64,000 nt of DNA from NCBI GenBank assembly GCA_003402285.1, contig QFXG01000023.1, positions 1 to 64,000 of the forward strand, given 5' to 3'. The number at the start of each line of letters is the position of its first letter. Positions within the stretch are counted from its first letter, which is position 1. The notes under the pieces were generated by a model that saw only the letters and a program-made list of their open reading frames with translations, searched no databases and was not told the DNA's origin. A program made the position numbers and the translations under genes. Source of the DNA: Candidatus Nitrotoga sp. SPKER (lineage in GTDB: Bacteria; Pseudomonadota; Gammaproteobacteria; Burkholderiales; Gallionellaceae). Positions 45,925 to 57,305 of this stretch are shown in pieces.

Positions 45925-46278
45925 ATGATCACAATAGAACAAACCTCCACCCTGCTTAACATTGCTGTACTGGGCGAATTCACCCTGGCCGATTTTAAGC
46001 AATTTGAGGAGCATGCACTTTACTTGCTTAAATCACCCGGTACGGTCAATTTGTTGTTCGACCTACGTGACATGATTAGCTATACGGTGGATGTAGCATG
46101 GGAGGAAATCAAATTTTTCAATCAAGAACACATGCATACGTTCAGTAGGATTGCAGTTATTACGGACGATCAGTGGATCACTTGGCAGGCTTGGCTATCG
46201 CGCATTTTCGTGGATGCTGATATGTGCGTTTTTACTGATTATGAACAAGCTAAAGCTTGGGTGGTGCAGCTTGATTAG
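45925..46278 (+). CDS. SpoIIAA-like (STAS-related) protein
   Basis: A 117-residue protein of the SpoIIAA-like/DUF3478 group: MITIEQTSTLLNIAVLGEFTLADFKQFEE, NLLFDLRDMISYTVDVAWEEIKF and the FSRIAVITDDQWITW segment. These have a STAS-like fold and may bind lipids or nucleotides; function is unknown. It lacks the phosphorylatable Ser typical of anti-anti-sigma factors. It lies between EamA and the fatty-acid desaturase. Confidence 0.85.
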   Translation: MITIEQTSTLLNIAVLGEFTLADFKQFEEHALYLLKSPGTVNLLFDLRDMISYTVDVAWEEIKFFNQEHMHTFSRIAVITDDQWITWQAWLSRIFVDADMCVFTDYEQAKAWVVQLD

Positions 46279-46335
46279 CTTTTAATTATGTTAAAATAAT
46301 CTGTTATGTTTAGCTGATATTTCAGGAGATAGTGA

Positions 46336-47502
46336 ATGTTTCTAGGTTTGATTGATTTGCCTTGGTGGGGTTATGTAGTTGTTGCACTGACCTTAACTCA
46401 TATTACCATTGCATCGGTTACCATTTTTTTGCACCGCCATCAGGCGCATCGTGCATTGAATTTGCATGCTATTCCTAGTCATTTTTTCCGTTTCTGGTTA
46501 TGGTTAACCACCTCTATCGTCACAAAAGAATGGGTCGCTATCCACCGCAAACATCATGCTAAATGTGAGTCAGAGGATGATCCTCATAGTCCGGTTATTC
46601 TGGGCATCAAAAAAGTGCTATTGGAAGGCGCCGCGCTCTACCGCAAAGAAGCTGAGAATCAGGAAACACTAGATAAATACGGCCACGGCACACCAAATGA
46701 TTGGTTGGAAAACAATCTCTACAGCAAACGTAGCGAGTTCGGCATCACGCTGATGCTGATCATCAACGTACTTTTGTTTGGTCCGCTGGGCTTAACTATC
46801 TGGGCCGTGCAAATGGCATGGATACCTATTAATGCAGCCGGTATTGTTAACGGCCTTGGGCACTACTGGGGGTATCGCAACTTCCAGACGGAGGATGCTT
46901 CCACCAATATCGTGCCGTGGGGTATTTTCATCGGTGGTGAAGAGCTGCACAACAATCACCATGCTTATGCCTCCTCCGCTAAACTTTCTAACAAGTGGTA
47001 TGAAATTGACATCGGTTGGCTCTACATCCGCGTCATAGAGATGCTCGGTCTAGCACAAGTTAAGAGACGTGCACCGCGAGTACGCCTGAACCAGGCTAAA
47101 ACTTCATGTGATATGGAGACCTTGCACGCTGTTATCGCCAACCGCTATGAAGTCACAGCCAGATATGCAAAATTACTGAAAAAAACCTACTCGATGGAAA
47201 TAGCTCGGCTCAAGCTACAAGCCTCAGATAAAATTGATGTAGTGCGTATCAAACATTGGCTACACTTGGATGAAAATGTTTTGACAGAACAACAAAAAAC
47301 GAAATTAAGTGAAGTGATTAAAGCCAGTGGTATTCTACAGACAACCTATACTCTACGCCAAGAGCTGGCTGTTATCTGGCAAAGCTCTACGGCGACTAAA
47401 GAGCAATTAGTAAAACAATTGGAAGATTGGTGTCATCGAGCGGAAAATAGCGGGATTGCGGCGTTACAGGAATTTTCCCAACGCTTGAGGTGCTACGCTT
47501 AG
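46336..47502 (+). CDS. fatty acid desaturase
   Basis: Membrane-bound di-iron acyl desaturase. The three His boxes are HRHQAH (33-38), HRKHH (70-74) and HNNHH (205-209), with helices between them (about 10-30, 47-62, 137-165). This is the acyl-CoA (delta-9) group; it introduces a double bond into membrane-lipid acyl chains. The 388-residue product has a C-terminal helical extension of about 130 residues beyond the usual catalytic part. A GGAG site precedes the ATG. A strong bidirectional terminator follows. Confidence 0.92.
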   Translation: MFLGLIDLPWWGYVVVALTLTHITIASVTIFLHRHQAHRALNLHAIPSHFFRFWLWLTTSIVTKEWVAIHRKHHAKCESEDDPHSPVILGIKKVLLEGAALYRKEAENQETLDKYGHGTPNDWLENNLYSKRSEFGITLMLIINVLLFGPLGLTIWAVQMAWIPINAAGIVNGLGHYWGYRNFQTEDASTNIVPWGIFIGGEELHNNHHAYASSAKLSNKWYEIDIGWLYIRVIEMLGLAQVKRRAPRVRLNQAKTSCDMETLHAVIANRYEVTARYAKLLKKTYSMEIARLKLQASDKIDVVRIKHWLHLDENVLTEQQKTKLSEVIKASGILQTTYTLRQELAVIWQSSTATKEQLVKQLEDWCHRAENSGIAALQEFSQRLRCYA

Positions 47503-47522
47503 CATGTTTTTGCAAGCTTAAA

Positions 47523-47548
47523 CAAAAACCCGCTTAAGCGGGTTTTTT
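47523..47548 (+). terminator. bidirectional rho-independent terminator
   Basis: Perfect palindrome: AAAAACCCGCTT paired with AAGCGGGTTTTT, practically without loop. The A- and T-runs on both sides make it work for both the desaturase gene and the convergent rpmB-rpmG operon. Confidence 0.95.
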
Positions 47549-47573
47549 AATATACTCAAACAAAGCGAACAGC

Positions 47574-47729
47574 CTACTTCAGTTTGGTTTCCTTGTACAT
47601 CACATGTTTGCGTACCACTGGATCAAATTTCTTGATTTCAATCTTTTCCGGCGTAGTACGTTTATTTTTGTCTGTTGTATAGAAATGACCAGTACCAGCG
47701 CTGGATTCAAGCTTGATTTTTTCACGCAT
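47574..47729 (-). CDS. rpmG: 50S ribosomal protein L33
   Basis: A 51-residue protein, [20 protein letters not shown]..., ending [19 protein letters not shown]. This is the L33 type without the CxxC zinc pair, so it is the zinc-independent form. It is too short for a length filter of 60. It is 13 bp after rpmB. Confidence 0.97.
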   Translation of the reverse strand: MREKIKLESSAGTGHFYTTDKNKRTTPEKIEIKKFDPVVRKHVMYKETKLK

Positions 47730-47742
47730 TTTTCGTTACTCC

Positions 47743-47979
47743 TTAAACGTTCTCGCCGCGTGCACGCATTTCAAGCAACACAGCATCGATACCATTCTTG
47801 TCAATGGTACGCAATCCAGCATTGGTAAGGCGTAAGGATACCCAGCGATTTTCAGTTTCAACCCATAAACGACGACGTTGCAAATTCGGCAGGAAACGAC
47901 GCTTTGTTTTATTATTAGCGTGAGATACATTGTTTCCCACCATCGGGCGTTTCCCCGTTACTTGACAGACGCGAGCCAT
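47743..47979 (-). CDS. rpmB: 50S ribosomal protein L28
   Basis: A 78-residue protein starting [28 protein letters not shown] in part and containing [21 protein letters not shown]28 stabilises the exit region of the 50S subunit. It also lacks the paired zinc cysteines. First gene of the rpmB-rpmG operon. Confidence 0.97.
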   Translation of the reverse strand: MARVCQVTGKRPMVGNNVSHANNKTKRRFLPNLQRRRLWVETENRWVSLRLTNAGLRTIDKNGIDAVLLEMRARGENV

Positions 47980-48129
47980 AGCTATTTCCCCAACTAGTTT
48001 GCAAAAGAAGCGCGATTCTACTCTAAAAACTTCTATTAGATCAACCTATAGCTATTCCATCAAGTTAACGATATTAATAATGCCGCTTTTTCCAACATTA
48101 AATCTGCGGGCATATGGCACACAATATTA

Positions 48130-49506
48130 TTATTTTTCGCTCGTATCCACATCTAGACAGGGGAAGACTCCTTTTTCTTTTAACTCCACACGTGCCCAAC
48201 TATGTGCGAAGGTGATATCAAGGCGCGCGCCTACAGGTAAAACAGCGCTGTCTAAAATAATTGTGCCCTGTGTATCACGCACCATGCTGTAGCCGCGCGC
48301 CAATACTTGCTGTGGATCGAGATGATCGAGATGTTGTTGTAAACTACCAAGACGCGCATCGTAGCGTTCCAGTGTGCGTTGCATGGCTTCCAGTAGATGG
48401 CGCGCCAAAATCGTTTGTCGCGTACTACGCTGTTCAATGTTTGGACACATCGTGTATAAACGCTGCCGTAAGGACTGCCAACGCCATTGTTGACGCTGTA
48501 ACATATAAGCGAGCATGGTCTCCAAGCGTCGTTGCAGATGGTTAAGGTGCTGCGTTTGTTGTTGTACTCGCTGTGCAGGATGCACTAAGCGCCGTTGCAA
48601 GTAGTCGAGCTGTTGCATCACATGTTCGAATTGACGCTGTTTGACATGTGCTAATCGCTGTGCCCAATGGTATACCCGTTGCAATAACGCTTGTCGCTCT
48701 GGCACAACCAGTTGCGCTGCTGCAGTGGGTGTAGCAGCACGTTGATCCACAACAAAATCAGCAATGGTAATATCGGTTTCGTGTCCAATGCCACTCACTA
48801 CTGGAATACGACTGGCGACGATTGCACGCACTACTACTTCTTCGTTAAATGCCCACAAATCCTCGATACTGCCACCACCACGACATAGCATCAGCACATT
48901 GCACTCTGCGCGCTCATTAGCAAGTCGAATGGCGTGTGCGATCTTTTGCGCCGCCCCCTCTCCCTGTACCGGTGTGGGGTACAGCACGACAGAAGTACTT
49001 GGCATACGCTTCGCCAAGGTGATCAATACGTCGTGTAACGCTGCTGCCTGCGGCGAAGTGATGATACCAATTTGTCCAGGGAAAAACGGCAGCGGTCGTT
49101 TTTGTGCAGTATCGAACAATCCCTCAGCTTCCAGTTTGCGCTTGAGGCGCTCGAACGCATCATATAAGGCACCTAGTCCGCCTGGCCGCATCTGCTCCAG
49201 ACTTAATTGAAATTCACCACGAGTTTCATACAGCGTGGCCAGAGCTAACACTTCTACTTGCATGCCATTCTTTGGTAGCCAGTCAAGATATTGACTTTTG
49301 TGGCGGAACATTACGCAGCGTACCTGCGCCTCTTCATCTTTCAGGGAAAAATACCAATGTCGGGAAGTCGCACAAACAAAATTGGAAACTTCGCCGCGTA
49401 CCCATAGCAAGGGCAAGCTGTTTTCCAATATCTGCTTAGCGGCCATATTGAGTTCTTGCACACTGAATACATGATTTTTTTCATCTTCAACTAATTTGAA
49501 AATCAT
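48130..49506 (-). CDS. xseA: exodeoxyribonuclease VII large subunit XseA
   Basis: Catalytic subunit of single-strand DNA exonuclease VII. The 458-residue protein has the N-terminal OB-fold (VFSVQELNMAAKQILENSLPLLWVRGEVSNF in part), the catalytic core with GIITSPQAAALHDVL, VLMLCRGGGSIEDLWAFNEEVV and SGIGHETDITIADFVVDQRAATPTAAA, and a long Gln/Arg/Leu-rich coiled coil (about 290-400). The ATG at 49506 gives a normal start; the open frame continues 41 codons upstream without resemblance. xseB is not in the window. Confidence 0.95.
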   Translation of the reverse strand: MIFKLVEDEKNHVFSVQELNMAAKQILENSLPLLWVRGEVSNFVCATSRHWYFSLKDEEAQVRCVMFRHKSQYLDWLPKNGMQVEVLALATLYETRGEFQLSLEQMRPGGLGALYDAFERLKRKLEAEGLFDTAQKRPLPFFPGQIGIITSPQAAALHDVLITLAKRMPSTSVVLYPTPVQGEGAAQKIAHAIRLANERAECNVLMLCRGGGSIEDLWAFNEEVVVRAIVASRIPVVSGIGHETDITIADFVVDQRAATPTAAAQLVVPERQALLQRVYHWAQRLAHVKQRQFEHVMQQLDYLQRRLVHPAQRVQQQTQHLNHLQRRLETMLAYMLQRQQWRWQSLRQRLYTMCPNIEQRSTRQTILARHLLEAMQRTLERYDARLGSLQQHLDHLDPQQVLARGYSMVRDTQGTIILDSAVLPVGARLDITFAHSWARVELKEKGVFPCLDVDTSEK

Positions 49507-49688
49507 ATTGACATTCTTTAATAATCCACAGGTTAGGAAAAAGGATATAGCTGTATAAAAGTTATAGCGCAATACTTTGGTAAAATATAATAAGCTTTTG
49601 TTCTTATTGCATATTTTAATAGTATGCAAATTAAGAAAGTGGCTAAAATGGGTTATATTATAAGTAGTTAAGCATCATTTATAATGTC

Positions 49689-49709
49689 TTATCCACATAG
49701 TTATCCACA
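49689..49709. promoter_or_regulatory. two tandem consensus DnaA boxes
   Basis: Two perfect TTATCCACA nonamers lie at 49689-49697 and 49701-49709, in the same orientation with three bases between. They sit in the 380-bp non-coding gap (49507-49885) between the divergent xseA and exbB genes. DnaA is expected to bind them; a role in regulation or as a DnaA titration site is possible. The gap is AT-rich and otherwise has no recognisable feature. dnaA and dnaN are not present here, so it is probably not oriC. Confidence 0.75.
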
Positions 49710-49885
49710 ACTTTTGTGCGTGCGAAAGTATCGTTGTTCCTTCACTTTATGATGCTGTTATCAAAACAAATATGATACAAATTTAAAGGATATTCGGGTT
49801 AAATTAGCTGGAGAAATCTTGCTCAAACAAGTGTGACCAGATACAGTTCCGCTTTGTTAAATTTAAGCCTATTTGGAGAAGTTCA

Positions 49886-50494
49886 GTGTTTGCTCTTGTA
49901 GAAGCGGCTGGTTGGCCGATTTGGTTTCTGATAGTTGCCTCTGTGATTGCTGTTGCGTTAATTGCAGAACGTTTGATGACCCTGCGCAGCAAAAAAATTG
50001 CACCTGCAGAGTTATTCAACGAAGTAGTCCAGGAACTTAAGCAGCGTGGAGTTAACGATGCCATGCTTTCCCGTTTAGAAGCAGAATCACCGCTAGGCCG
50101 TATTTTCGCTGCGGGCCTCAAGAATATTAAAAACCCATCTGCAGTGATGAAAGAATCAGTCGAGGAAGCAGGACGCGCTGCTGCACACGAGCTTGAACGC
50201 TTTCTCACAACCTTAGGTACCATTGCTTCAATAAGCCCATTATTAGGCCTATTTGGTACAATGGTGGGAATGATTGAAATTTTCGGCGTGCAAAATACTG
50301 CAGAAAATGCGCCTGCCGCACTCGCCCACGGTATCTCGATAGCCTTGTATAACACGGCATTCGGTTTGATGGTGGCTATCCCCAGCATGATTTTCTATCG
50401 CCATTTTCGCGCTAAAGTAGATGGCCTGACTATCGAGATGGAACAGCAAGCAATCAAATTAATTGAAATCATCCATGGCGCACGCCGAGGTTAA
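49886..50494 (+). CDS. exbB: MotA/TolQ/ExbB proton channel protein
   Basis: A 202-residue three-helix protein with first helix WPIWFLIVASVIAVALIAE and the conserved TLGTIASISPLLGLFGTMVGMIEIF and GISIALYNTAFGLMVAIPSMIFY segments. GTG start with a TTGGAGAA site upstream. With the next gene it forms a second ExbBD motor, different from that at 6125-7161. In this position (ahead of lpxK) the pair is widespread in betaproteobacteria. No TonB-like gene is adjacent. Confidence 0.93.
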   Translation: MFALVEAAGWPIWFLIVASVIAVALIAERLMTLRSKKIAPAELFNEVVQELKQRGVNDAMLSRLEAESPLGRIFAAGLKNIKNPSAVMKESVEEAGRAAAHELERFLTTLGTIASISPLLGLFGTMVGMIEIFGVQNTAENAPAALAHGISIALYNTAFGLMVAIPSMIFYRHFRAKVDGLTIEMEQQAIKLIEIIHGARRG

Positions 50495-50497
50495 GCC

Positions 50498-50911
50498 ATG
50501 AATTTTCAACGCGGCCGCATGCGTGAGGAACCAGAAATCAACCTGATTCCAATGATAGATATATTCTTGGTAATTATAATTTTTCTCATGGTGTCGACCA
50601 CATACACCAAATTCTCCGAGTTACAGATTAACTTGCCGCAGGCGAGTGGTGATGAAACAACTACACCAGCAAAACAAATCAATGTGTCAGTCGATGCTTC
50701 GGAGCACTACGCCATCAACAATGCGGCCACAACATTCAATAACGTACAGAATATGTCACAAGCACTGCACGCCGCTGCCGGTGAACAAAAAGATCCGACC
50801 ATCGTCATTCAGGCCGATGCTAAGGCACCGCACCAAGCCGTAATTAACATTATGGAAGCAGCGCGTCTTGCTGGTTATGGCCGAATTACCTTCACCACCA
50901 GCCGAAAATAA
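50498..50911 (+). CDS. exbD: biopolymer transport protein ExbD
   Basis: A 137-residue protein: short basic N-terminus, a single membrane helix INLIPMIDIFLVIIIFLMV with the conserved Asp, and a periplasmic domain with an Ala/Thr-rich linker. It begins four bases after exbB and is followed by lpxK 20 bp later. Function as the ExbB partner. Confidence 0.94.
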   Translation: MNFQRGRMREEPEINLIPMIDIFLVIIIFLMVSTTYTKFSELQINLPQASGDETTTPAKQINVSVDASEHYAINNAATTFNNVQNMSQALHAAAGEQKDPTIVIQADAKAPHQAVINIMEAARLAGYGRITFTTSRK

Positions 50912-50931
50912 CGGGCGGTCAGGCTAAGCGA

Positions 50932-51924
50932 ATGCAGTCGCTAGAGCAACATTGGTATCGCACCACTCCGTTACATCTCATCCTGTTGCCTGTCAGTTTT
51001 ATATTTCGCATGCTCGTGGCAGTCCGACATGCGCTTTACCGGGGGGGTATTTTAACGAGCATGAAGCTGCCGGTACCTGTCATCGTGGTGGGTAATATTA
51101 CCGTTGGTGGCAGTGGCAAAACACCGCTTACACTATGGCTGGTGCAGCAATTAATTAATAGCGGCTGGCATCCCGGTATTATTAGTCGCGGCTATGGAGG
51201 TACTGCCACATCCCCGCTGGCCGTTCATGCATCAAGTAGCCCCGATGAGACTGGCGATGAAGCTGTGCTCATGGCACAACGTAAGCTGTGTCCCGTGTGG
51301 ATTGGGCGCGATCGTGTTGGCGCAGCTCGCGCGCTGTTACAGGCCCATCCTGAATGCGATATTCTGCTTAGCGATGATGGCCTGCAACATTACCGCTTGC
51401 AGCGCGATTTTGAAATTGCAGTAGTAGATGGGATACGTCGTTTTGGTAATGGCTTCTTACTCCCAGCTGGCCCGTTGCGTGAACCCATATCACGCCTGGC
51501 AGAAGTGGATGTTGTCGTCATTCACGGGGGCATGGCCACTGAAGGCCAATACAGCATGCAACTCTATGGGGAAAATTTTTACAATCTGCTCAATCCGAAT
51601 ACCATAGCTCAAGTTGCCGATTTTAACGGCCAATGTCTGCACGCCATTGCCGGGATCGGCCACCCACAGCGCTTCTTTTCACATCTGAATCGCCTGGGGT
51701 TGAAGACAGAGACTCATCCTTTTCCCGACCATCATCGCTTTACGCCTGCCGATCTGGATTACACTGATGCAGACGCAATACTCATGACGGAAAAAGATGC
51801 GGTAAAATGCACGATATTCGCCAACGAAAAATGCTGGGTGCTGCGTGTGGATGCGCAGTTGGATTCCTTGCTTACCCAACAAATCCTAGAAAGGCTTATT
51901 CCAGATGGACTCCAAACTACTTGA
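50932..51924 (+). CDS. lpxK: tetraacyldisaccharide 4'-kinase LpxK
   Basis: Phosphorylates the lipid A disaccharide, completing lipid IVA. The 330-residue protein has an N-terminal membrane-interacting helix ([21 protein letters not shown]), the P-loop [13 protein letters not shown] and the [20 protein letters not shown] region with catalytic Asp residues, plus FPDHHRF and MTEKDAVKC. It confirms a Gram-negative outer membrane with lipid A. The 3' end overlaps the next gene by 20 bp. Confidence 0.96.
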   Translation: MQSLEQHWYRTTPLHLILLPVSFIFRMLVAVRHALYRGGILTSMKLPVPVIVVGNITVGGSGKTPLTLWLVQQLINSGWHPGIISRGYGGTATSPLAVHASSSPDETGDEAVLMAQRKLCPVWIGRDRVGAARALLQAHPECDILLSDDGLQHYRLQRDFEIAVVDGIRRFGNGFLLPAGPLREPISRLAEVDVVVIHGGMATEGQYSMQLYGENFYNLLNPNTIAQVADFNGQCLHAIAGIGHPQRFFSHLNRLGLKTETHPFPDHHRFTPADLDYTDADAILMTEKDAVKCTIFANEKCWVLRVDAQLDSLLTQQILERLIPDGLQTT

Positions 51925-52089
51925 AATCCTGGTTTGCCCCTTGTGCAAATCCCCGTTGGTTTATCGTAAAATCGAACAGGAATTAATCTGCAAGGCGGAT
52001 CGTCTGGCATTTTCTATACAGGATGACATTCCTGTAATGCTGGCAGATGAGGCGCGCAAACTTACCCCGGAAGAAATCGAACTGCTCCG

Positions 52090-52093
<4 letters not shown>
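51905..52093 (+). CDS. ycaR: Trm112 family protein (YcaR-like)
   Basis: A 62-residue protein beginning [18 protein letters not shown]. It has one CPLC pair, but the family's second Cys pair is replaced by a single Cys ([19 protein letters not shown]). Its position between lpxK and kdsB is universal in proteobacteria; function unclear. It overlaps lpxK by 20 bp and kdsB by 4 bp. Confidence 0.94.
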
Positions 52094-53971
<1,878 letters not shown>

Positions 53972-53981
53972 CGGTTGACCC

Positions 53982-54506
53982 ATGCTTTACACCCTGTCAG
54001 ACCGCACACCGGAACTACGCGGACAACAACATTTCATCGCGCCCAATGCCAGCGTCATCGGCTCGGTTATTCTCGAAAACAATGTCAGCATCTGGTTCAA
54101 CGTGGTAATACGTGGCGACAATGAACCCATCTGCATCGGCGAAAACAGCAACGTTCAGGATGGCGTAGTAATGCACACCGACCCCGGCGCACCGCTCACC
54201 ATAGGCAACAACGTCACTGTCGGTCACATGGTGATGCTGCACGGCTGCACCATCGGTGACGGCAGCCTGATCGGCATTCACAGCACCGTCCTTAATCACG
54301 CCGTAATCGGGCGCAACTGCCTGATAGGCGCAAACACGCTGATTACAGAAGGCAAAGTAATCCCGGACAATTCACTGGTAGTAGGCTCGCCCGGTAAAGT
54401 GTTGCGCAGCCTGCGGGAAGAAGAAATTCTAGCTCTGCATACTAATGCAGCGCGCTATGTGGAAAATCTTGGTCGCTATCGGAAGTCGTTGGCGAGCATT
54501 CTCTAA
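53982..54506 (+). CDS. gamma-carbonic anhydrase family protein
   Basis: A 174-residue left-handed beta-helix protein (YrdA/CaiE-like). Hexapeptide repeats run through about 40-140, and the zinc-site histidines lie in VMHTDPGAPLTIG and GHMVMLHGC. These trimeric proteins resemble Cam carbonic anhydrase, but many lack proven activity. It follows the GlcG-like gene by ten bases and ends the operon. Confidence 0.92.
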   Translation: MLYTLSDRTPELRGQQHFIAPNASVIGSVILENNVSIWFNVVIRGDNEPICIGENSNVQDGVVMHTDPGAPLTIGNNVTVGHMVMLHGCTIGDGSLIGIHSTVLNHAVIGRNCLIGANTLITEGKVIPDNSLVVGSPGKVLRSLREEEILALHTNAARYVENLGRYRKSLASIL

Positions 54507-54634
54507 TCTCGCTTCGCTGAAAAAAACTGCTTCGGCCCAAGTTGCTCATCGCACGTAAACGTACTGTCCGTATTCATTCTGCACAAAATGATAAGCGGCT
54601 TTATCCCGTTGCCAGATAAAGAGAACATACAGCC

Positions 54635-54732
54635 ATGGCTAAACCAGTAAAAGAGAATAAGACGACGCTGTCGAATACAAGCATGTGGTGATGGGGCTGA
54701 TCTTCCTGAAATATATCTCCCATCCCTTTTAA
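54635..54732 (+). pseudogene. remnant of a type I restriction-modification HsdM gene
   Basis: An ATG at 54635 opens a short frame MAKPVKENK. In a shifted frame, 54661-54732 encodes DDAVEYKHVVMGLIFLKYIS then HPF and a TAA. This matches the conserved start of the HsdM methyltransferase (EYKHVVLGLIFLKYIS in intact copies), with most of the N-terminal region and everything after the motif missing. It is a deletion scar of a lost restriction-modification locus, bordered by a truncated transposase gene. Confidence 0.8.
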
Positions 54733-54754
54733 GGTTATACAATCATTTAACAAA

Positions 54755-55195
54755 ATGTATAGGGTACTTTCAAAAATTATTTTGAATCGTTCTCAAATAA
54801 AAATCCTCGAAAAACTCCACGACACTCTGCTGCCCATGCTGCGTATCTTAACGGATCGGGGTACTGAGTATTGTGGCAACGTAGAGCAACATGATTACCA
54901 ATTCTATCTTGCTATCAACGACATCGACCATACTAAAACCAAGGCGATGTCACCCCAGACTAACGGTATATGCGAGCGCTTCCACAAAACCATTTTGCAG
55001 GAATTTTACCAAGTCACATTCCGAAAAAAATTTTATGCCAATGTGGAAACCTTGCAGAAAGATCTAGACGATTTTCTTAATTATTATAATAATGAAAGAA
55101 CTCATCAGGGCAAGGTTTGTAATGGCAGAACGCCGTTGGAAACATTACTTAGTGGGAAACCGGTTTGGAATGGAAAAAATCTAAACCAAATTTAA
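54755..55195 (+). pseudogene. truncated IS481-type transposase (DDE C-terminal half)
   Basis: The frame encodes the end of an integrase-core transposase: RILTDRGTEYCG with the second catalytic Asp, TKAMSPQTNGICERFHKTI with the final Glu, and DFLNYYNNERTHQGKVCNGRTPLETL. The N-terminal helix-turn-helix and the first catalytic Asp are absent, so the protein cannot be active. About 146 of an expected 340 or so residues are present. Sequence to about 55255 (with GACAGACACC and an ACTGTCAGATC motif) may hold the right end of the element. Confidence 0.85.
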
Positions 55196-55262
55196 TCTGA
55201 CAGACACCCTAAAAATTCGGTAACTGTCAGATCAGGTCTGAGCTAGTACAATTAAATGCCAG

Positions 55263-56900
55263 CTACAATTTAAATCTGCCTACCGTAGTACGCATATCGC
55301 TTGCGAGTTTTTCAAGTTGAATTGCAAAACTTGCGGTCTGACCAGCTGCCGCAGTATTTTCTTCTGCCTGTTGAGCTACCCGCTCAACGTGAACAGCAAT
55401 ATCTTGGCTCGCACTATTTTGTTCATTAAGTGAGTCCGAAATATTGTTTACTACCTCTACCACTTTCGAAGACCCATCTTTGATTTGAATAATGGAGACT
55501 TCAGCTTCTTGAGCTAATACCGCACCGCTGTCTGCCTTAGCTACAGCAGTTTTCATTGTCTCCATGGCATTATTCGTACTGCTCTGAATACTTTGTATCA
55601 TGTGCGAAATTTCTTCTGTGGCTTTAGAGGTGCGTGCAGCTAACTTTCGAACTTCATCTGCTACAACCGCAAATCCTCTACCTTGCTCACCGGCTCTTGC
55701 TGCCTCAATAGCAGCGTTTAGTGCCAACAAGTTGGTTTGATCAGCTACTTCTTTGATTACCTGAACAACGGAAGATATTTGATTGGACTGTAAGCCAAGT
55801 GCCACAATTGATGTGGAGGTTTGTTTAACTGTTTCAGTTATTTGCATCATTGCTGCACCTGCATTTTGGATAATTTCAGCCCCCAGGCTTGATAGATTAC
55901 CGGATTTGACCGAAATATCCTTCGCTTCGCGTGCACCATCAGTAATGAGCGTTATTCCGACCGTCACTTGCTCCACAGTTGCTGCCATAGCAGACGCAGA
56001 GAAACTCTGCTCTTTTGAGCTATTTGCCACTTGCTGAGCGGAAGAAGATAACTCGAGGGCTGCTTCTGATACACCGTTTGCGTTGGTAGTAAGTGATAGT
56101 AAAGAGCTTTGCAAGCTAATAATCAGCTCATTGAATGTCTTGGCAGTCTGACCAATTTCGTCATCGCTGGCGATATTTATTCGGCGCGTAAGATCATTAG
56201 TGTTTTTAATTTCGAGCATCGTACGCTGTAAGTTCAAAAGAGAAACTGTAACCGATTTAGAGATCAGTATAGAGATACACATTGTTACAGCCACTGATAT
56301 AACTAGAACCATTAACATTAACAACGTTGCGGAGTTTATTTGAGCCGTTGCAGTATTTTCATCAGCAACAATGCGTTTATTAGCATTTCCAACCACGCTC
56401 TCAATGGCTTTACGGTGATGTTCATAAGTTGATTTCATTTTTTTCATGGCTTTCTCAGAGGCATCTTTGTTTCCGCTCTCTATAGCAGGAATGAACTCTT
56501 TAAGCGCAATTTCATAAAATGTGACAGCTGGTTCGTGCGCATCCTTAAGCAAAAGTTCACTTAGATCGGGTGATAGATTTTCTGTTTTCCAAAATTCATG
56601 ACGAGTGTCATATTCGTTTTTGAGCGTTTTAAGGCGAGCAATCAATGGAGGCTGATCGTTTTTATCACTTACTTCTAATTGCAAACTAACTAAATAGGAT
56701 TCAATGATGTATACAGGAGGAGGAAGAATATCCGCTACCAAATCTTTGCCTTGAACTATATGGTGATAAATTGGCCCATTGACTTTGAGCTCATTTAGTG
56801 TTTTCAATGACCACAGGCCATAAATAAAGAAGCCGACGATAACGGATAAGACAATTAAGCTAAAACGATAACTTAATTTCATGTTTTTCAGTATTTGCAT
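55263..56900 (-). CDS. methyl-accepting chemotaxis protein
   Basis: A 545-residue chemoreceptor. First membrane helix at about 10-30, a periplasmic four-helix-bundle sensor, second helix about 190-212, HAMP near 213-268 and a cytoplasmic signalling region with the invariant hairpin [20 protein letters not shown] and [17 protein letters not shown]. The ligand is unknown. No che or flagellar genes are near. An AAGGAG site precedes the ATG. Confidence 0.95.
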   Translation of the reverse strand: MQILKNMKLSYRFSLIVLSVIVGFFIYGLWSLKTLNELKVNGPIYHHIVQGKDLVADILPPPVYIIESYLVSLQLEVSDKNDQPPLIARLKTLKNEYDTRHEFWKTENLSPDLSELLLKDAHEPAVTFYEIALKEFIPAIESGNKDASEKAMKKMKSTYEHHRKAIESVVGNANKRIVADENTATAQINSATLLMLMVLVISVAVTMCISILISKSVTVSLLNLQRTMLEIKNTNDLTRRINIASDDEIGQTAKTFNELIISLQSSLLSLTTNANGVSEAALELSSSAQQVANSSKEQSFSASAMAATVEQVTVGITLITDGAREAKDISVKSGNLSSLGAEIIQNAGAAMMQITETVKQTSTSIVALGLQSNQISSVVQVIKEVADQTNLLALNAAIEAARAGEQGRGFAVVADEVRKLAARTSKATEEISHMIQSIQSSTNNAMETMKTAVAKADSGAVLAQEAEVSIIQIKDGSSKVVEVVNNISDSLNEQNSASQDIAVHVERVAQQAEENTAAAGQTASFAIQLEKLASDMRTTVGRFKL

Positions 56901-56924
56901 GTAAAGCTCCTTATTATCATTCAG

Positions 56925-57032
56925 CTAGCGACCGGCGAAACTCTGATCAAATGGTTGATCTCTGTAATAGAAGACATACTTGTACACTTCATTTTGATAC
57001 TTCTTCCAAACAGGCTTTTGGTTCATTAACAT
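56925..57032 (-). CDS. possible short open reading frame upstream of the chemoreceptor
   Basis: A 35-residue frame starting at 57032 (MLMNQKPVWKKYQNEVYKYV, then FYYRDQPFDQSFAGR) ends 24 bp before the chemoreceptor start. It has no recognised family and is too short to be trusted. It may be a remnant of a gene end or a leader peptide. The surrounding 56901-57305 is a 405-bp gap holding the promoters of the divergent chemoreceptor and phosphofructokinase genes. Confidence 0.25.
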   Translation of the reverse strand: MLMNQKPVWKKYQNEVYKYVFYYRDQPFDQSFAGR

Positions 57033-57305
57033 CGGCAGTGTCGTGATCAACTTTAGTGCGAGTTAAAGTAATTTAGATGAGGAATCGCATCATTGCTCAC
57101 AGTTCATTACCATAGGGCGGTAGTAAAAACTTAACGATTTAAGGAAAGCTTGAAAGCCAAACTAAAAGGATTATGAAACGAACCTTGCGCCAAATACAGG
57201 CTCATTATTTGATTATCTGAGTCCTAAAAAAGGGAGTAAGATAAATTTCTGGATTATCAATCAATAGTTAGAAGATCAATCAATTTATAGGGAGTTATCA
57301 GCCAC

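Noticed and set aside
49507-49885. Replication origin at the paired DnaA boxes
   Set aside because: Only two boxes, no dnaA, dnaN, gidA or rpmH next to it, so the pattern is not that of oriC.
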